A stretch of 42,293 bases of DNA from Nitrosomonas sp. (lineage in GTDB: Bacteria > Pseudomonadota > Gammaproteobacteria > Burkholderiales > Nitrosomonadaceae): the NCBI GenBank assembly GCA_020446045.1, contig JAGRFM010000106.1:1-42293 (forward strand). Direction: 5' to 3'. Positions 1-8,174 of the stretch are shown piece by piece. The position numbers were made by a program, and so were the translations under genes. Within the stretch, counting starts at the first letter, position 1. Every line of letters begins with the position of its first letter. The notes beneath the pieces were generated by a model that saw only the letters and a list, made by a program, of their open reading frames with translations, was not told where the DNA came from and did not search any database.

Positions 1-813
1 CCCATCACTTTTCATCCCAAGGTAGTCATCGATACTACCGGTGAATCAACTGTTTCAAACTTTGCCGGTTTGGACATTATTCAAGCTGAAACCTATCAGG
101 CCGCCGCACAAATCTTTACTTTAGCGGGTATTGAGACAGACGATGAAGCAACACTTCATCTCAGCCTTTTGCACACCATCCGAAAAGGTATTGATGCGGG
201 ATTGTACTCAAAAAAAAATGAAATGTTGTCGATCGTTCCCGGTAGCCTGAAATCTGGCCGGGCAGTTTTCAAGTTGGGCCTTCAAATGAAAGTCGATAAC
301 AATCCCGCCCACATAACCTTGCTGGAAATATCCGCCAGAAAGGCAGTAATGGAAATTGTACGGTATTTGAATAACCGCCATGCTTTTTTCAAAAACGCTG
401 CTTTGGGGATGATCGCACCCGAAGTTGGCATCCGTACCGGGCCGCGCAATGTCGGAAAGGCAATATTGCAAAAGGAAGACGTCATGGGATGCCGAAAAGT
501 GAAGGATACAATTGCCAGAGGTGCATGGCCCATCGAGTTTTGGGAGCCCGGGAAAAAACTGCGGTTGGAGTATTTTCCACTCAATGACTATTACGACATT
601 CCCGGAAGAGCGTTACAATCAGCGACCATCCCCAATCTCTTTTTTGCCGGGAGAAACCTCTCGGCATCAGATGAGGCCATTGCAAGCGCAAGAGTCATCG
701 GCACTTGTCTGGCAACCGGATATGCGGCAGGATATTTAGCGGCCGGTTATATAAAACATGAAAGTTATGAATCAACCACCAGGGCTATACAAAGACAGTT
801 CTTAATAGAATAA
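1..813 (+). CDS. FAD-dependent oxidoreductase, 3' part (5' end outside window)
   Basis: The reading frame is open from base 1, so the gene begins upstream; a TTG at 70 is not a credible start because the protein before it still matches the family. The visible 270 residues resemble the FAD_oxidored family (PF12831). Near the left edge there is a VIDTTGES stretch like the usual IDATGDG flavin-contact segment. Near the C terminus there is NLFFAGRNLSAS followed by SARVIGTCLATGYAAG, which in this family closes the FAD site. The substrate cannot be read from the sequence. The stop is 8 bp before an acyl ligase on the same strand, so the two are probably co-transcribed. Whether this pair belongs to the pigment cluster further right or to a separate acyl pathway to the left is open. 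Confidence 0.8.
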   Translation, partial: PITFHPKVVIDTTGESTVSNFAGLDIIQAETYQAAAQIFTLAGIETDDEATLHLSLLHTIRKGIDAGLYSKKNEMLSIVPGSLKSGRAVFKLGLQMKVDNNPAHITLLEISARKAVMEIVRYLNNRHAFFKNAALGMIAPEVGIRTGPRNVGKAILQKEDVMGCRKVKDTIARGAWPIEFWEPGKKLRLEYFPLNDYYDIPGRALQSATIPNLFFAGRNLSASDEAIASARVIGTCLATGYAAGYLAAGYIKHESYESTTRAIQRQFLIE

Positions 814-821
814 GAACACAT

Positions 822-2261
822 ATGAGAGTACCGGATTTTTTATATCAGTCTGCACAGCGCTGGCCCGATAACCCTGCCATCATCGATGAATGGGGCGCGC
901 TGACATATGCTCAACTGGAAACATTGGTCATGGAAATGGCTGTGAACCTCAAAATGCTTGGCATAACGCCGCAATCCGGTGTTGCTGTCATCGGTCGAAA
1001 CAGCCGTTACTTTATCGCGCAATGCTTTGCCGTTATGGAATGCAGTGCTGTGGTGCTACCGTTATCCAATCAAATAAAAACTGACGAGATGGATGAAATT
1101 ATCAGAACCGCCGGATTACAGGCAGTTTTGGATGATCATACCAGCATGATCCATTTCACTAACACACAGAAATTGATCCGATTACCTCACCAGGACTGGC
1201 GTTTTGTTTTTCTAAACCATGCCGAGACAGACAAACCGTATGTGCCTCATGTAAAAAACCCCGCGTTCATTCGTTTCACTTCAGGCACCACCGGCAGTGC
1301 CAAAGGCATCATTCTTTCACATCAGAGCATTGCCGAACGTACCGAATCAACCCATAAAATACTCCAGCTAGGGCCTCAAGATACGGTCGTATGGGTGTTA
1401 TCAATGGCTTACCATTTTGTGGTTTCGATTATCCTTTATCTGCGCTATGGATGCTGCATTATGCTTTGTGATGAATTCCTTGCAGAAACGATTATCGATA
1501 ACACAAACCGCCACAAGGCAACCTTCCTTTACTGCTCTCCCATGCACATCCGTTTGTTGGCCAATGATAAAAGTTACCGGAAAATGCCATCATTGAGATA
1601 TGCAATTTCCACTTCCGTTTCCATATCCAGGGAACAATGCCAGGCATTTTTCAATCGATTTGGAATCCCCGTCAGCCAGGCCTATGGCATCATCGAGATT
1701 GGGCTACCGGTTATTAACTTCGGGAAAAATAAAGAATCACCCGAAGCAATTGGCTTTGCCCTGCCCGATTATCAGGTGCAAATCCGTGATGACAACGATA
1801 CCGTTCTCCCGCCGGGAGAAACCGGAAATTTACTCATACGGGGTCCTGGTATGCTGGACGCTTATCTCTATCCCCCCCGTTGCAGAACAGAAATTCTAGA
1901 CAACGGCTGGTTTCATACGGGTGATCTTGCTTCCATAAATGACGACGGATTGATACGAATTGAAGGAAGAAAGAAAAGTATGATCAATGTATCCGGAAAT
2001 AAAGTATTCCCCGAAGAAGTTGAAGCCGTTCTAAACCAGCACCCCGCTGTGAAGGTCTGCCGCGTGAGTGGTTTTATGCATGCTTTCTTAGGAGAACGTG
2101 TTCAGGCAGACATCGTTTTAACGAATGAACCGGAACAATTTGAACCAGAAGAACTCATAACCTTCTGCCGTAAACGCCTGTCACTTTACAAAATACCGCA
2201 AAAAATAACAATTGTAGAATCACTACCAATAACGTATAGTGAAAAATTGGTTCGATATTAA
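822..2261 (+). CDS. AMP-forming acyl-CoA/acyl-ACP ligase (ANL superfamily)
   Basis: This 479-residue protein activates a carboxylic acid as acyl-AMP and transfers it to CoA or a carrier protein. The phosphate-binding motif TSGTTGSAKG is at residues 153-162. A GWFHTGDL motif lies near residue 365, an EGRKKSMINVSGNKV hinge follows it, and the C-terminal catalytic lysine sits in YSEKLVRY (Lys-475) right at the end. All core motifs are present, so it should be active. It begins 8 bp after the FAD oxidoreductase. It is clearly different from the second ligase at 16882-18309, which has a SGSTG motif and sits in the pigment operon. The substrate is not predictable; a fatty or aryl acid is likely. 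Confidence 0.85.
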   Translation: MRVPDFLYQSAQRWPDNPAIIDEWGALTYAQLETLVMEMAVNLKMLGITPQSGVAVIGRNSRYFIAQCFAVMECSAVVLPLSNQIKTDEMDEIIRTAGLQAVLDDHTSMIHFTNTQKLIRLPHQDWRFVFLNHAETDKPYVPHVKNPAFIRFTSGTTGSAKGIILSHQSIAERTESTHKILQLGPQDTVVWVLSMAYHFVVSIILYLRYGCCIMLCDEFLAETIIDNTNRHKATFLYCSPMHIRLLANDKSYRKMPSLRYAISTSVSISREQCQAFFNRFGIPVSQAYGIIEIGLPVINFGKNKESPEAIGFALPDYQVQIRDDNDTVLPPGETGNLLIRGPGMLDAYLYPPRCRTEILDNGWFHTGDLASINDDGLIRIEGRKKSMINVSGNKVFPEEVEAVLNQHPAVKVCRVSGFMHAFLGERVQADIVLTNEPEQFEPEELITFCRKRLSLYKIPQKITIVESLPITYSEKLVRY

Positions 2262-2340
2262 GTTCAATAACGTATCTGAATATTGTCTCCAATGTTCACA
2301 CTTTATATTGACAGATTACGCCGTCACACCGATATCACCC

Positions 2341-2982
2341 ATGAACATAAGCATGAAAAATAATTGGATTCGTTTGACCCGCAACATTTTTTTCATCATT
2401 ACGGCCAACTTCCTGGTGCTTGTAATGGCGAGTCCGGCACAAGCGAACAATGCCTCTTCTTTAGAACCGTTTGACCGCTGGTCTCTGGATTTTGATAGCG
2501 GCGCCCTATTCAGCATTGGTTCACGCGCATCGCCTCTCGATTACACCATCCTGCCACAAAACCTGTCTTTAAGAGGCAAAGCATTATTACGATACGAAGT
2601 GCGCAACGGTATTCTGGTACTCCGCAGTCGTCTATCCTTACTGATCCAACCGATTGTGCAAGGACCGGAAAATTATTATATGGGTCTGGCGGCAGCTCCT
2701 TCTCTTGAATGGTGGAACAACTCCCGCACATTCAGCACCTTTTTCAGCATCGGGGGTGGTTTTGGCTGGATGGATTCAAAAGGAAATACCGTGTTAGGCG
2801 CTCAGGGACAGGATTTTAATCTCAATTGGTTCATGCACGGTGGTATGCGTTTTCAACTCACCAGGCAACTGAGCGCAACCACAGGGCTTTATTTCCAGCA
2901 TATTTCAAATGGCGGCATGGATCATATCAATCCCGGGATAGATGCGCTTGGACCCACTGCCGGGATAGGCTGGCAATTTTAA
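2341..2982 (+). CDS. pagL: PagL-type lipid A 3-O-deacylase (outer membrane beta-barrel)
   Basis: The frame is open from 2239, but the first 34 codons overlap the ligase end and give no signal. Starting at ATG 2341 (or 2353) gives a 213-residue protein with a clean signal peptide: basic start, hydrophobic stretch at about residues 15-31, and a SPAQA cleavage site near residue 35. The C-terminal part holds the acyloxyacyl hydrolase signature (PF09411): FQHISNGG with His-187, Ser-189 and Asn-190, then NPGID. The protein ends in Phe, as outer membrane barrels do. In Pseudomonas PagL the third catalytic residue is Glu within NPGIE; here the corresponding place appears to be Asp-201. Its expected job is removal of the 3-O-linked acyl chain of lipid A. 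No clear ribosome binding site was seen. Confidence 0.75.
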   Translation: MNISMKNNWIRLTRNIFFIITANFLVLVMASPAQANNASSLEPFDRWSLDFDSGALFSIGSRASPLDYTILPQNLSLRGKALLRYEVRNGILVLRSRLSLLIQPIVQGPENYYMGLAAAPSLEWWNNSRTFSTFFSIGGGFGWMDSKGNTVLGAQGQDFNLNWFMHGGMRFQLTRQLSATTGLYFQHISNGGMDHINPGIDALGPTAGIGWQF

Positions 2983-3123
2983 AAACATACTCCAGTCATT
3001 TGAGTTTTATAGCGCCATACCTATGATCCACTTCCCTGAAGCTGAATTGTTTGGTCCATCGGCAATCTGCCAATTCAGAACCTATTTGACTAATTATTTA
3101 ACTTTAAGTATATTCCGCCACGT
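2983..3123. other. Intergenic region before repeat copy A, with an inverted repeat
   Basis: This stretch holds no gene. It contains an 8-bp inverted repeat, CTGAATTG at 3042-3049 and CAATTCAG at 3071-3078, with a smaller GGCA/TGCC hairpin nested inside (about 3061-3071). There is no T tract after it, so it is not a standard intrinsic terminator, although it may form a structure at the 3' end of the pagL transcript. Confidence 0.35.
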
Positions 3124-3366
3124 TAAACCTAAATACCTCAGTTGATCGTTACAAAAAACACAAACCTGATGAATCAAAATATAAATTTCAGGAAAATTCC
3201 TTAACCTGAATGGTGAACACCACTATGATGCTTATAGCCCATTGTTTTTTACTTTTTGCGGCGTTGCAATTCGTTGTAATAACTGGTTATTACGCCTCAT
3301 TTCGCCTTGCCAAAAATAAAAAACAAAGCACTCTAAACACCATCCAACTGAGGTTTTTAGGTTAAA
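3124..3366 (+). mobile_element. MITE-like element, copy A, with terminal inverted repeats
   Basis: The ends are imperfect inverted repeats: AACCTAAATACCTCAGTTG at 3126-3144 against CAACTGAGGTTTTTAGGTT at 3345-3363. The whole element matches, in reverse complement, the stretch 15011-15253 with no gaps by my hand alignment. There is no transposase, so it is a non-autonomous element if mobile. The interior holds a palindrome, GTAATAACTGGTTATTAC (3276-3293), and a 51-codon ORF. The exact outer boundary and any target duplication are unclear because the flanks are AT-rich (TTA before, TAA after). Confidence 0.8.
3210..3365 (+). CDS. Small predicted one-helix membrane protein encoded in repeat copy A
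   Basis: A 51-codon ORF starts at ATG 3210 and stops at 3363-3365, inside the terminal inverted repeat. The product starts MVNTTMMLIAHCFLLF, has a hydrophobic stretch of about 25 residues, and ends in a basic tail containing RLAKNKK. The second copy (15012-15167) encodes the same protein with three conservative changes (Thr/Asn-4, Ala/Val-18, Phe/Leu-31), three synonymous changes and no indel. It reads straight towards the halogenase-like gene, whose ATG is 40 bp after this stop. No strong ribosome binding site is seen. I do not recognise the family; it may be a genuine small protein or a chance frame in a repeat. Confidence 0.4.
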   Translation: MVNTTMMLIAHCFLLFAALQFVVITGYYASFRLAKNKKQSTLNTIQLRFLG

Positions 3367-3405
3367 AGTCTTTTTCTGCACAATTGACATAAGGATTGGC
3401 CATCA

Positions 3406-4749
3406 ATGGAGAAAATCATACCTGAATCCTTGTTAACACCCGGTACGACAGCGACTCAATGTGATGTGCTCGTTGTAGGAGGCGGCCCCGCCGGTTCTAC
3501 CTGCGCTACACTTCTGGCCGAGAAAGGCTTTCAGGTCATCATGATAGAGAAGGAGCAGCATCCGAGATTCCATATCGGCGAATCACTCTTGCCTGCCAAC
3601 ATGCCCCTTCTGGAACAATTGGGCGTTGCCGAAGCAATAAAAAATATTGGCCTTTTGAAACTGGGCATAGAATTCAACTCACCCAAGCATGATCATGTCT
3701 CACTGATAGAATTTTCCGATGGCTGGAACAAGGATTTCTCATGGGCATATCAGGTCAGACGCTCGGAATTTGATGAAATTCTTTTCCGCAATGCGGCCAA
3801 GAAAGGCGTACACACCATTGAAAATTGTCGTGTCCGGGATATTCAGTTCGACGATAACGGTGATTCACCCGTTATTATCCGTGCCGTGACAGAAACAGGT
3901 CAGACATGCTTTTTCGAGGCAAAATTTCTGGTCGATGCCTCAGGGCGTGATACTTTTCTGGCCAACAAGTATAAAACCAAACAAAAAGACAGAAAACATA
4001 GCAGTTCTGCCATTTTTGGTCATTTCCACGATGCAACCCGATTACAGGGAGAAAAAGAAGGATATATTTCCATATTCTGGTTCGAACATGGCTGGTTCTG
4101 GTTTATACCCCTGGCTGACGGCACAACAAGTGTTGGCGCTGTCTGCTGGCCGTATTATTTGAATTCCCGGAAAAAACCACTGGAAGAATTCTTGTGGGAT
4201 ACTATTCGTCTAAGCCCGCAACTGGCGGATCGTATGAAGCATGCAAAGCTTGTATCCGAAGCCTATGCGACAGGCAACTATTCATACGCAAGCTCTGTAT
4301 CGCATGGTAAACAGTTTATTATGGTCGGTGATGCCTATGCATTTGTGGACCCGGTATTTTCATCGGGTGTTATGCTGGCCATGAATAGCGCGTTTAAAGG
4401 TGCAGACGTCATAGAAGCCGTATTGAATCAATCTCACGATGCGCCGGCTAAATTCAAAGAATTCAATCACGTCATTCAACATGGCCCCAAAGAGTTTTCA
4501 TGGTTCATTCATCGCGTTACCAACCCTTTTATCCAGAATTTGTTTATGTATCCCAGAAAATTTTTGGGTACAAAGGCCAGTGTTCTCAGCGTGCTGTCTG
4601 GTGATATTTTTAACAATCCTAAAATCTGGCCATCAGTTTATATCTTCAAAGCAGTCTATTATCTATCCTCGCTCTTCAGTTTCAAACGTGCCTGGGAAGC
4701 CAAAAAGAGACGCGCTTATAATATTCGCGATGTAGATAACACCGTGTAA
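3406..4749 (+). CDS. Flavin-dependent halogenase-like FAD oxidoreductase (aryl polyene cluster)
   Basis: This 447-residue protein has an N-terminal FAD-binding motif, VVGGGPAGS, at about residues 23-31. Three halogenase features are visible: WFWFIP (residues 230-235, fitting WxWxIP); F313-P316-S319-G321 (fitting the FxxPxxSxG motif typical of halogenases acting on carrier-bound substrates); and Lys-85 in KLGIEF, which seems to align with the essential lysine of the PrnA/RebH group. A GDAYAFVDP segment gives the second FAD contact. In a hydroxybenzoate-primed aryl polyene cluster, the expected role is chlorination or bromination of the aryl head group, as in xanthomonadins. A non-halogenating FAD reductase is the alternative. 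AAGGA at about 3391 serves as ribosome binding site. It is the first gene of the plus-strand arm, directly after repeat copy A. Confidence 0.75.
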   Translation: MEKIIPESLLTPGTTATQCDVLVVGGGPAGSTCATLLAEKGFQVIMIEKEQHPRFHIGESLLPANMPLLEQLGVAEAIKNIGLLKLGIEFNSPKHDHVSLIEFSDGWNKDFSWAYQVRRSEFDEILFRNAAKKGVHTIENCRVRDIQFDDNGDSPVIIRAVTETGQTCFFEAKFLVDASGRDTFLANKYKTKQKDRKHSSSAIFGHFHDATRLQGEKEGYISIFWFEHGWFWFIPLADGTTSVGAVCWPYYLNSRKKPLEEFLWDTIRLSPQLADRMKHAKLVSEAYATGNYSYASSVSHGKQFIMVGDAYAFVDPVFSSGVMLAMNSAFKGADVIEAVLNQSHDAPAKFKEFNHVIQHGPKEFSWFIHRVTNPFIQNLFMYPRKFLGTKASVLSVLSGDIFNNPKIWPSVYIFKAVYYLSSLFSFKRAWEAKKRRAYNIRDVDNTV

Positions 4750-4877
4750 TAAAACAGTAACACCGGCAAGCGTTTGTACCAGCCAGCATTAACGATTTAC
4801 TTATTGATACATTATTAGTACTCTATTCGTATGATATTTAACTTCGCTCGCCAATCAATGTAAGGTTTTAACATGTC

Positions 4878-5912
4878 ATGGAGTTGCTGATTACCGCACA
4901 CTCATTACCACAACCCAACCCGGAACAACACATATTAGGCGGCATTTGTCTTACCCAAGAAGTTGTTAATAACGAAAAAGGAACGCTGTTGCAGCTTCCT
5001 TTACCATTATTGGAACAGAAATCATCTTTGCGAGAACTTTTTTTAATTGATGCAACTCCGGAGCAAATTAGATTTTCGATCCCCAATGGGGCAGTTATTT
5101 ATAGTAAGACGCGTGAATTTGTTTTCGGACATATTGAAGTTGAACAACATTCAGGCATAAAACAACTAGAGGAAACCAGTCAACAAGCCTATCGAACAAT
5201 GCTGCAACTGTGCCAGGATATGCAAACCTTCAACCTGTTGCGTATATGGAATTACATTCCCCATATCAATGCACCGGAGGGTATGACTGAACGTTACCGT
5301 TTATTTAATATCGGCAGAAGAAAAGCCTTTAATGATTATCCACAAGTGATTCATGATCACTACCCTGCAGCTTGTGCCCTCGGTTCTTTTGACAACATCC
5401 TGAGAATTGTTTTTTTGGCGTCAACTCATAAACCACACTATATTGAAAATCCACGCCAGATCAGTTCCTGTTTTTATCCGGAGCAATATGGATCCGTACC
5501 TCCCCTTTTCTCTCGAGCAACGCTTTTTTCTCAAAACCACTGCGTAACGCTTTTTATCAGTGGCACTGCGAGCATTGTCGGCCACAAATCAAACCATATT
5601 GGAGATATCCAAGCACAAACCCGTGAAACGTTACACAATTTGAATACCGTTTTGACCCAGGCCAATATCATCATGACGCAGGAACAAATGGAATATTCCT
5701 ATACAAAACCCTGGATCTTGAATGAATTGAATTGCCGCGTGTATATACGTCATCCTGAACACTTGCAGATAGTTCGCAGTATATTGCAACAAGCCGGTAT
5801 CAAACAGGCAGCCTATGTAAAAGCTGACATTTGCAGAGCCGAACTGCTACTGGAAATTGAAGCCACAGCGAGTCATTTCAATCATCAATTTGGCAATAAG
5901 AAAACAGCCTAA
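4878..5912 (+). CDS. Chorismatase of the FkbO/Hyg5/XanB2 family (hydroxybenzoate synthase)
   Basis: The 344-residue protein removes pyruvate from chorismate. Family signatures are RIWNYIPHIN (122-131), ERYRLFNIGRRKAF (about 138-151), GSFDN (169-173), SGTASIVGHKSNH (228-240) and QTRETLHNL (247-255). A Cys-319 is followed seven residues later by Glu-326, near the C terminus; this spacing recalls the active-site Cys/Glu pair of the 3-hydroxybenzoate-forming Hyg5 type, although subtype cannot be settled by eye. In Xanthomonas, XanB2 supplies 3-hydroxybenzoate for xanthomonadin and 4-hydroxybenzoate for ubiquinone. Here it should supply the aryl starter for the ligase at 16882-18309. It lies 128 bp after the halogenase-like gene and 1 bp before the next ATG. 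Confidence 0.88.
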   Translation: MELLITAHSLPQPNPEQHILGGICLTQEVVNNEKGTLLQLPLPLLEQKSSLRELFLIDATPEQIRFSIPNGAVIYSKTREFVFGHIEVEQHSGIKQLEETSQQAYRTMLQLCQDMQTFNLLRIWNYIPHINAPEGMTERYRLFNIGRRKAFNDYPQVIHDHYPAACALGSFDNILRIVFLASTHKPHYIENPRQISSCFYPEQYGSVPPLFSRATLFSQNHCVTLFISGTASIVGHKSNHIGDIQAQTRETLHNLNTVLTQANIIMTQEQMEYSYTKPWILNELNCRVYIRHPEHLQIVRSILQQAGIKQAAYVKADICRAELLLEIEATASHFNHQFGNKKTA

Positions 5913-5913
5913 A

Positions 5914-6672
5914 ATGACTAAACGCATACAACGTTTTTTTCATATTCTGGCTTTTTATCTGGCGCTAACATGGCTTGCCCTGATGCTGCTCATCGGAAAT
6001 TTTTTTGTGTTTTTTCTTTATTATCTGCTTCCACTCGATGCGGGTAAGAAACTGGGACGAAAAATAAACCGTTATGTTTTTCAATTATTCCTCAATGGCT
6101 GTTGTCATCTGGGCTTAATTCAACTGGATATACAGGCACTCGACAAGCTTAATAATGAAAAAGGTATTATTATCGCACCCAACCATCCAAGCATGCTGGA
6201 TGCGTTGCTTATCCTGTCGCGTATTAATAATACAAGCTGCTTGATGAAAGCCAGCCTCTGGAACAATATATTACTGGGTTCCGGTGCAAAACTGGCGGGT
6301 TATGTACGCAATGACTCAATCAAAAAAATGGTGCGCGGATCAGTCAGTGAACTGCATAGCGGCAGCAACTTGCTGGTCTTTCCGGAAGGGACACGAACGG
6401 TGCAGCGTCCGGTAAACCGTTTAAAAGCCGGTGTGGGCCTGATCAGTACCAAAGCACAGGCTCCTATTCAAACGGTGTTGTTACTTACCGATTCACCGTA
6501 CCTGTCGAAACATTGGCCTATCTGGAAAGTTCCCGCATTTCCCATATCGTTCAAAGCAGTCGTTGGCCAACGTTTTGAACCAACCTGCCGTTCAGCCGAC
6601 ATGATTACCCTACTACAAAACTATTATGACAACACCCTCAACAAGCCACGTACTTCTTATACCCAGTTATAA
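5914..6672 (+). CDS. PlsC-type lysophospholipid/glycerol acyltransferase
   Basis: I chose ATG 5914, 1 bp after the chorismatase stop, over the longer frame from 5857, which would overlap that gene. The 252-residue product has two hydrophobic stretches at about residues 8-40 for membrane attachment. It carries the PlsC/LPLAT signatures: NHPSMLD (H91, D96, the HX4D catalytic pair) and FPEGTR at 156-161. In aryl polyene clusters such enzymes esterify the polyene to a glycerol or lipid headgroup; that role here is inferred from context. The last 47 bp overlap the next gene, so translation is probably coupled. Confidence 0.85.
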   Translation: MTKRIQRFFHILAFYLALTWLALMLLIGNFFVFFLYYLLPLDAGKKLGRKINRYVFQLFLNGCCHLGLIQLDIQALDKLNNEKGIIIAPNHPSMLDALLILSRINNTSCLMKASLWNNILLGSGAKLAGYVRNDSIKKMVRGSVSELHSGSNLLVFPEGTRTVQRPVNRLKAGVGLISTKAQAPIQTVLLLTDSPYLSKHWPIWKVPAFPISFKAVVGQRFEPTCRSADMITLLQNYYDNTLNKPRTSYTQL

Positions 6673-7390
6673 TCCCGGAAATTTGATCATCAGTACCGTT
6701 CAGGAAGCCCTGGCATATTGGCAACCCGTTTGGGTGGTATCAGACGGCAGCACTGACGGCAGCACAAAAATCCTGCAAAAAATGAGTGAAACAAATCCGC
6801 ACTTGAAGGTGTTTGTTTTGCCTTTCAATCAAGGCAAGGGCGCTGCTGTCATGGAGGGACTTCGCCAGGCAAAGAAAGAAGGATTTACACATGCGCTGAC
6901 GATGGATGCCGACGGCCAACATCCCGCCACGCTCATACCGCATTTCATGCAAATCTCGACACAAAATCCTGCTGCCATGATTTTAGGCAAACCCGTTTTT
7001 GATGACAGCGCACCTCAGATACGCGTGCAGGGACGTAAAATCTCGAATTTCCTGGCTAATCTTGATACGCTTTGGATGGGTATCGGCGATTGCCTTTACG
7101 GTTTTCGCGTGTACCCTGTCGTTCCACTTTTAAACATCATGCAAAAACACCGATTTATGCGGCGATTTGATTTTGATATTGAAGCGGTAGTCCGTTTGTG
7201 CTGGGGGAATATACGCCCAATCAATGTTGATGCCCCCGTAAAGTATCTGAATGCTCAGGAAGGCGGCGTATCACATTTTAACTACTGGCGTGACAACACA
7301 CTACTGACCGGGATGCATATCCGGCTGATTGCCGAATGTATTTTACGGTTACCATTACTATTGTGGCGCAAATACAGGCAGCTAAAATAA
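6626..7390 (+). CDS. Glycosyltransferase family 2
   Basis: The 254-residue GT-A-fold enzyme has the expected N-terminal IPSYNPG segment, a nucleotide-binding DGSTD (40-44) and a DADGQHP metal-binding motif (DxD, residues 94-96). A GDCLYGFRVYP segment and an RRFDFDIE segment follow, as in dolichyl-phosphate-glucose-synthase-like GT2 enzymes. A hydrophobic C-terminal stretch may touch the membrane. GT2 enzymes are regular members of aryl polyene clusters and probably attach a sugar or sugar-alcohol group. The gene overlaps the acyltransferase by 47 bp and is followed 2 bp later by a methyltransferase. Confidence 0.85.
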   Translation: MTTPSTSHVLLIPSYNPGNLIISTVQEALAYWQPVWVVSDGSTDGSTKILQKMSETNPHLKVFVLPFNQGKGAAVMEGLRQAKKEGFTHALTMDADGQHPATLIPHFMQISTQNPAAMILGKPVFDDSAPQIRVQGRKISNFLANLDTLWMGIGDCLYGFRVYPVVPLLNIMQKHRFMRRFDFDIEAVVRLCWGNIRPINVDAPVKYLNAQEGGVSHFNYWRDNTLLTGMHIRLIAECILRLPLLLWRKYRQLK

Positions 7391-7392
7391 AC

Positions 7393-8151
7393 ATGTCAAA
7401 TTCAGGCCAATCAAATCGTTCCATAAAAACACCCCATCAGCCGATTACCGACTATTACGCCACCGAAGCAGAACGTGCGGGCTTTGTTCGTGAGTTGTTT
7501 GACGCGACCAGCGCTGACTACGACCGGATAGAATCCCTGCTCGCATTGGGTACAGGTCAGTGGTACCGCAGGCAGGCTTTAAAACGTGCCGGATTAAAAC
7601 CCGGAATGCATGTATTGGACGTCGGTTTCGGCACCGGCCTTGTCGCAACAGAAGCGATTGAGATCATAGGCTCTCCCAAATTACTGACGGGCCTTGATCC
7701 CAGTCTGGGCATGATGCAGGCCAGTCCCTTGTTCAAACAAACCGTCTTAATTGAAGGCAAAGCAGAACAAATCCCCTTTTCCGACAATAGTTTTGATTTT
7801 TTGAGCATGGGATATGCGCTACGTCATGTCAGCGATCTGGAGCAGGTCTTTGGTGAATTCTTAAGAGTACTCAAACCGGACGGTAAATTATGCATGCTGG
7901 AAATCACCAAACCCGAAACACCCGTTGGTTCAACGCTACTGAAAACTTATATGCGGACCGTTATCCCGCTGCTGGCAAAAGCATTTGCAAGCCAACGACA
8001 AACCGCTGAACTTTGGAAATATTACTGGGATAGTATAGAAGCCTGCGTCCCGCCGGAAAATATCATACAAGTTCTGGAATACTCGGGTTTCACACAGATC
8101 AGGAGACATCGTGAACTGCGCATATTCTCAGAGTATCAGGCAAGCAAGTAA
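7393..8151 (+). CDS. UbiE-like SAM-dependent methyltransferase
   Basis: I chose ATG 7393, 2 bp after the glycosyltransferase stop; the frame is open from 7336 but that would overlap. The 252-residue product carries motif I, VLDVGFGTG (74-82), and a post-I acidic residue in LTGLDPS. It then has QIPFSDNSFD and a GYALRHVSD segment typical of the UbiE/COQ5 group. Position and length suggest methylation of the pigment, for example the phenolic or polyene part, rather than quinone synthesis; this is inference. It is the last gene of the plus-strand arm and ends 23 bp before the convergent ketoreductase gene. Confidence 0.8.
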   Translation: MSNSGQSNRSIKTPHQPITDYYATEAERAGFVRELFDATSADYDRIESLLALGTGQWYRRQALKRAGLKPGMHVLDVGFGTGLVATEAIEIIGSPKLLTGLDPSLGMMQASPLFKQTVLIEGKAEQIPFSDNSFDFLSMGYALRHVSDLEQVFGEFLRVLKPDGKLCMLEITKPETPVGSTLLKTYMRTVIPLLAKAFASQRQTAELWKYYWDSIEACVPPENIIQVLEYSGFTQIRRHRELRIFSEYQASK

Positions 8152-8174
8152 AACTACGCCTTGAACGCATAAAA

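Noticed and set aside
3042-3078. Inverted repeat as terminator of pagL
   Set aside because: The loop is long (21 bases) and there is no T tract after the second arm.
3384-3389. TTGACA as a -35 box for the halogenase-like gene
   Set aside because: A -10 box at normal spacing would fall inside the coding region, so it cannot drive this gene.
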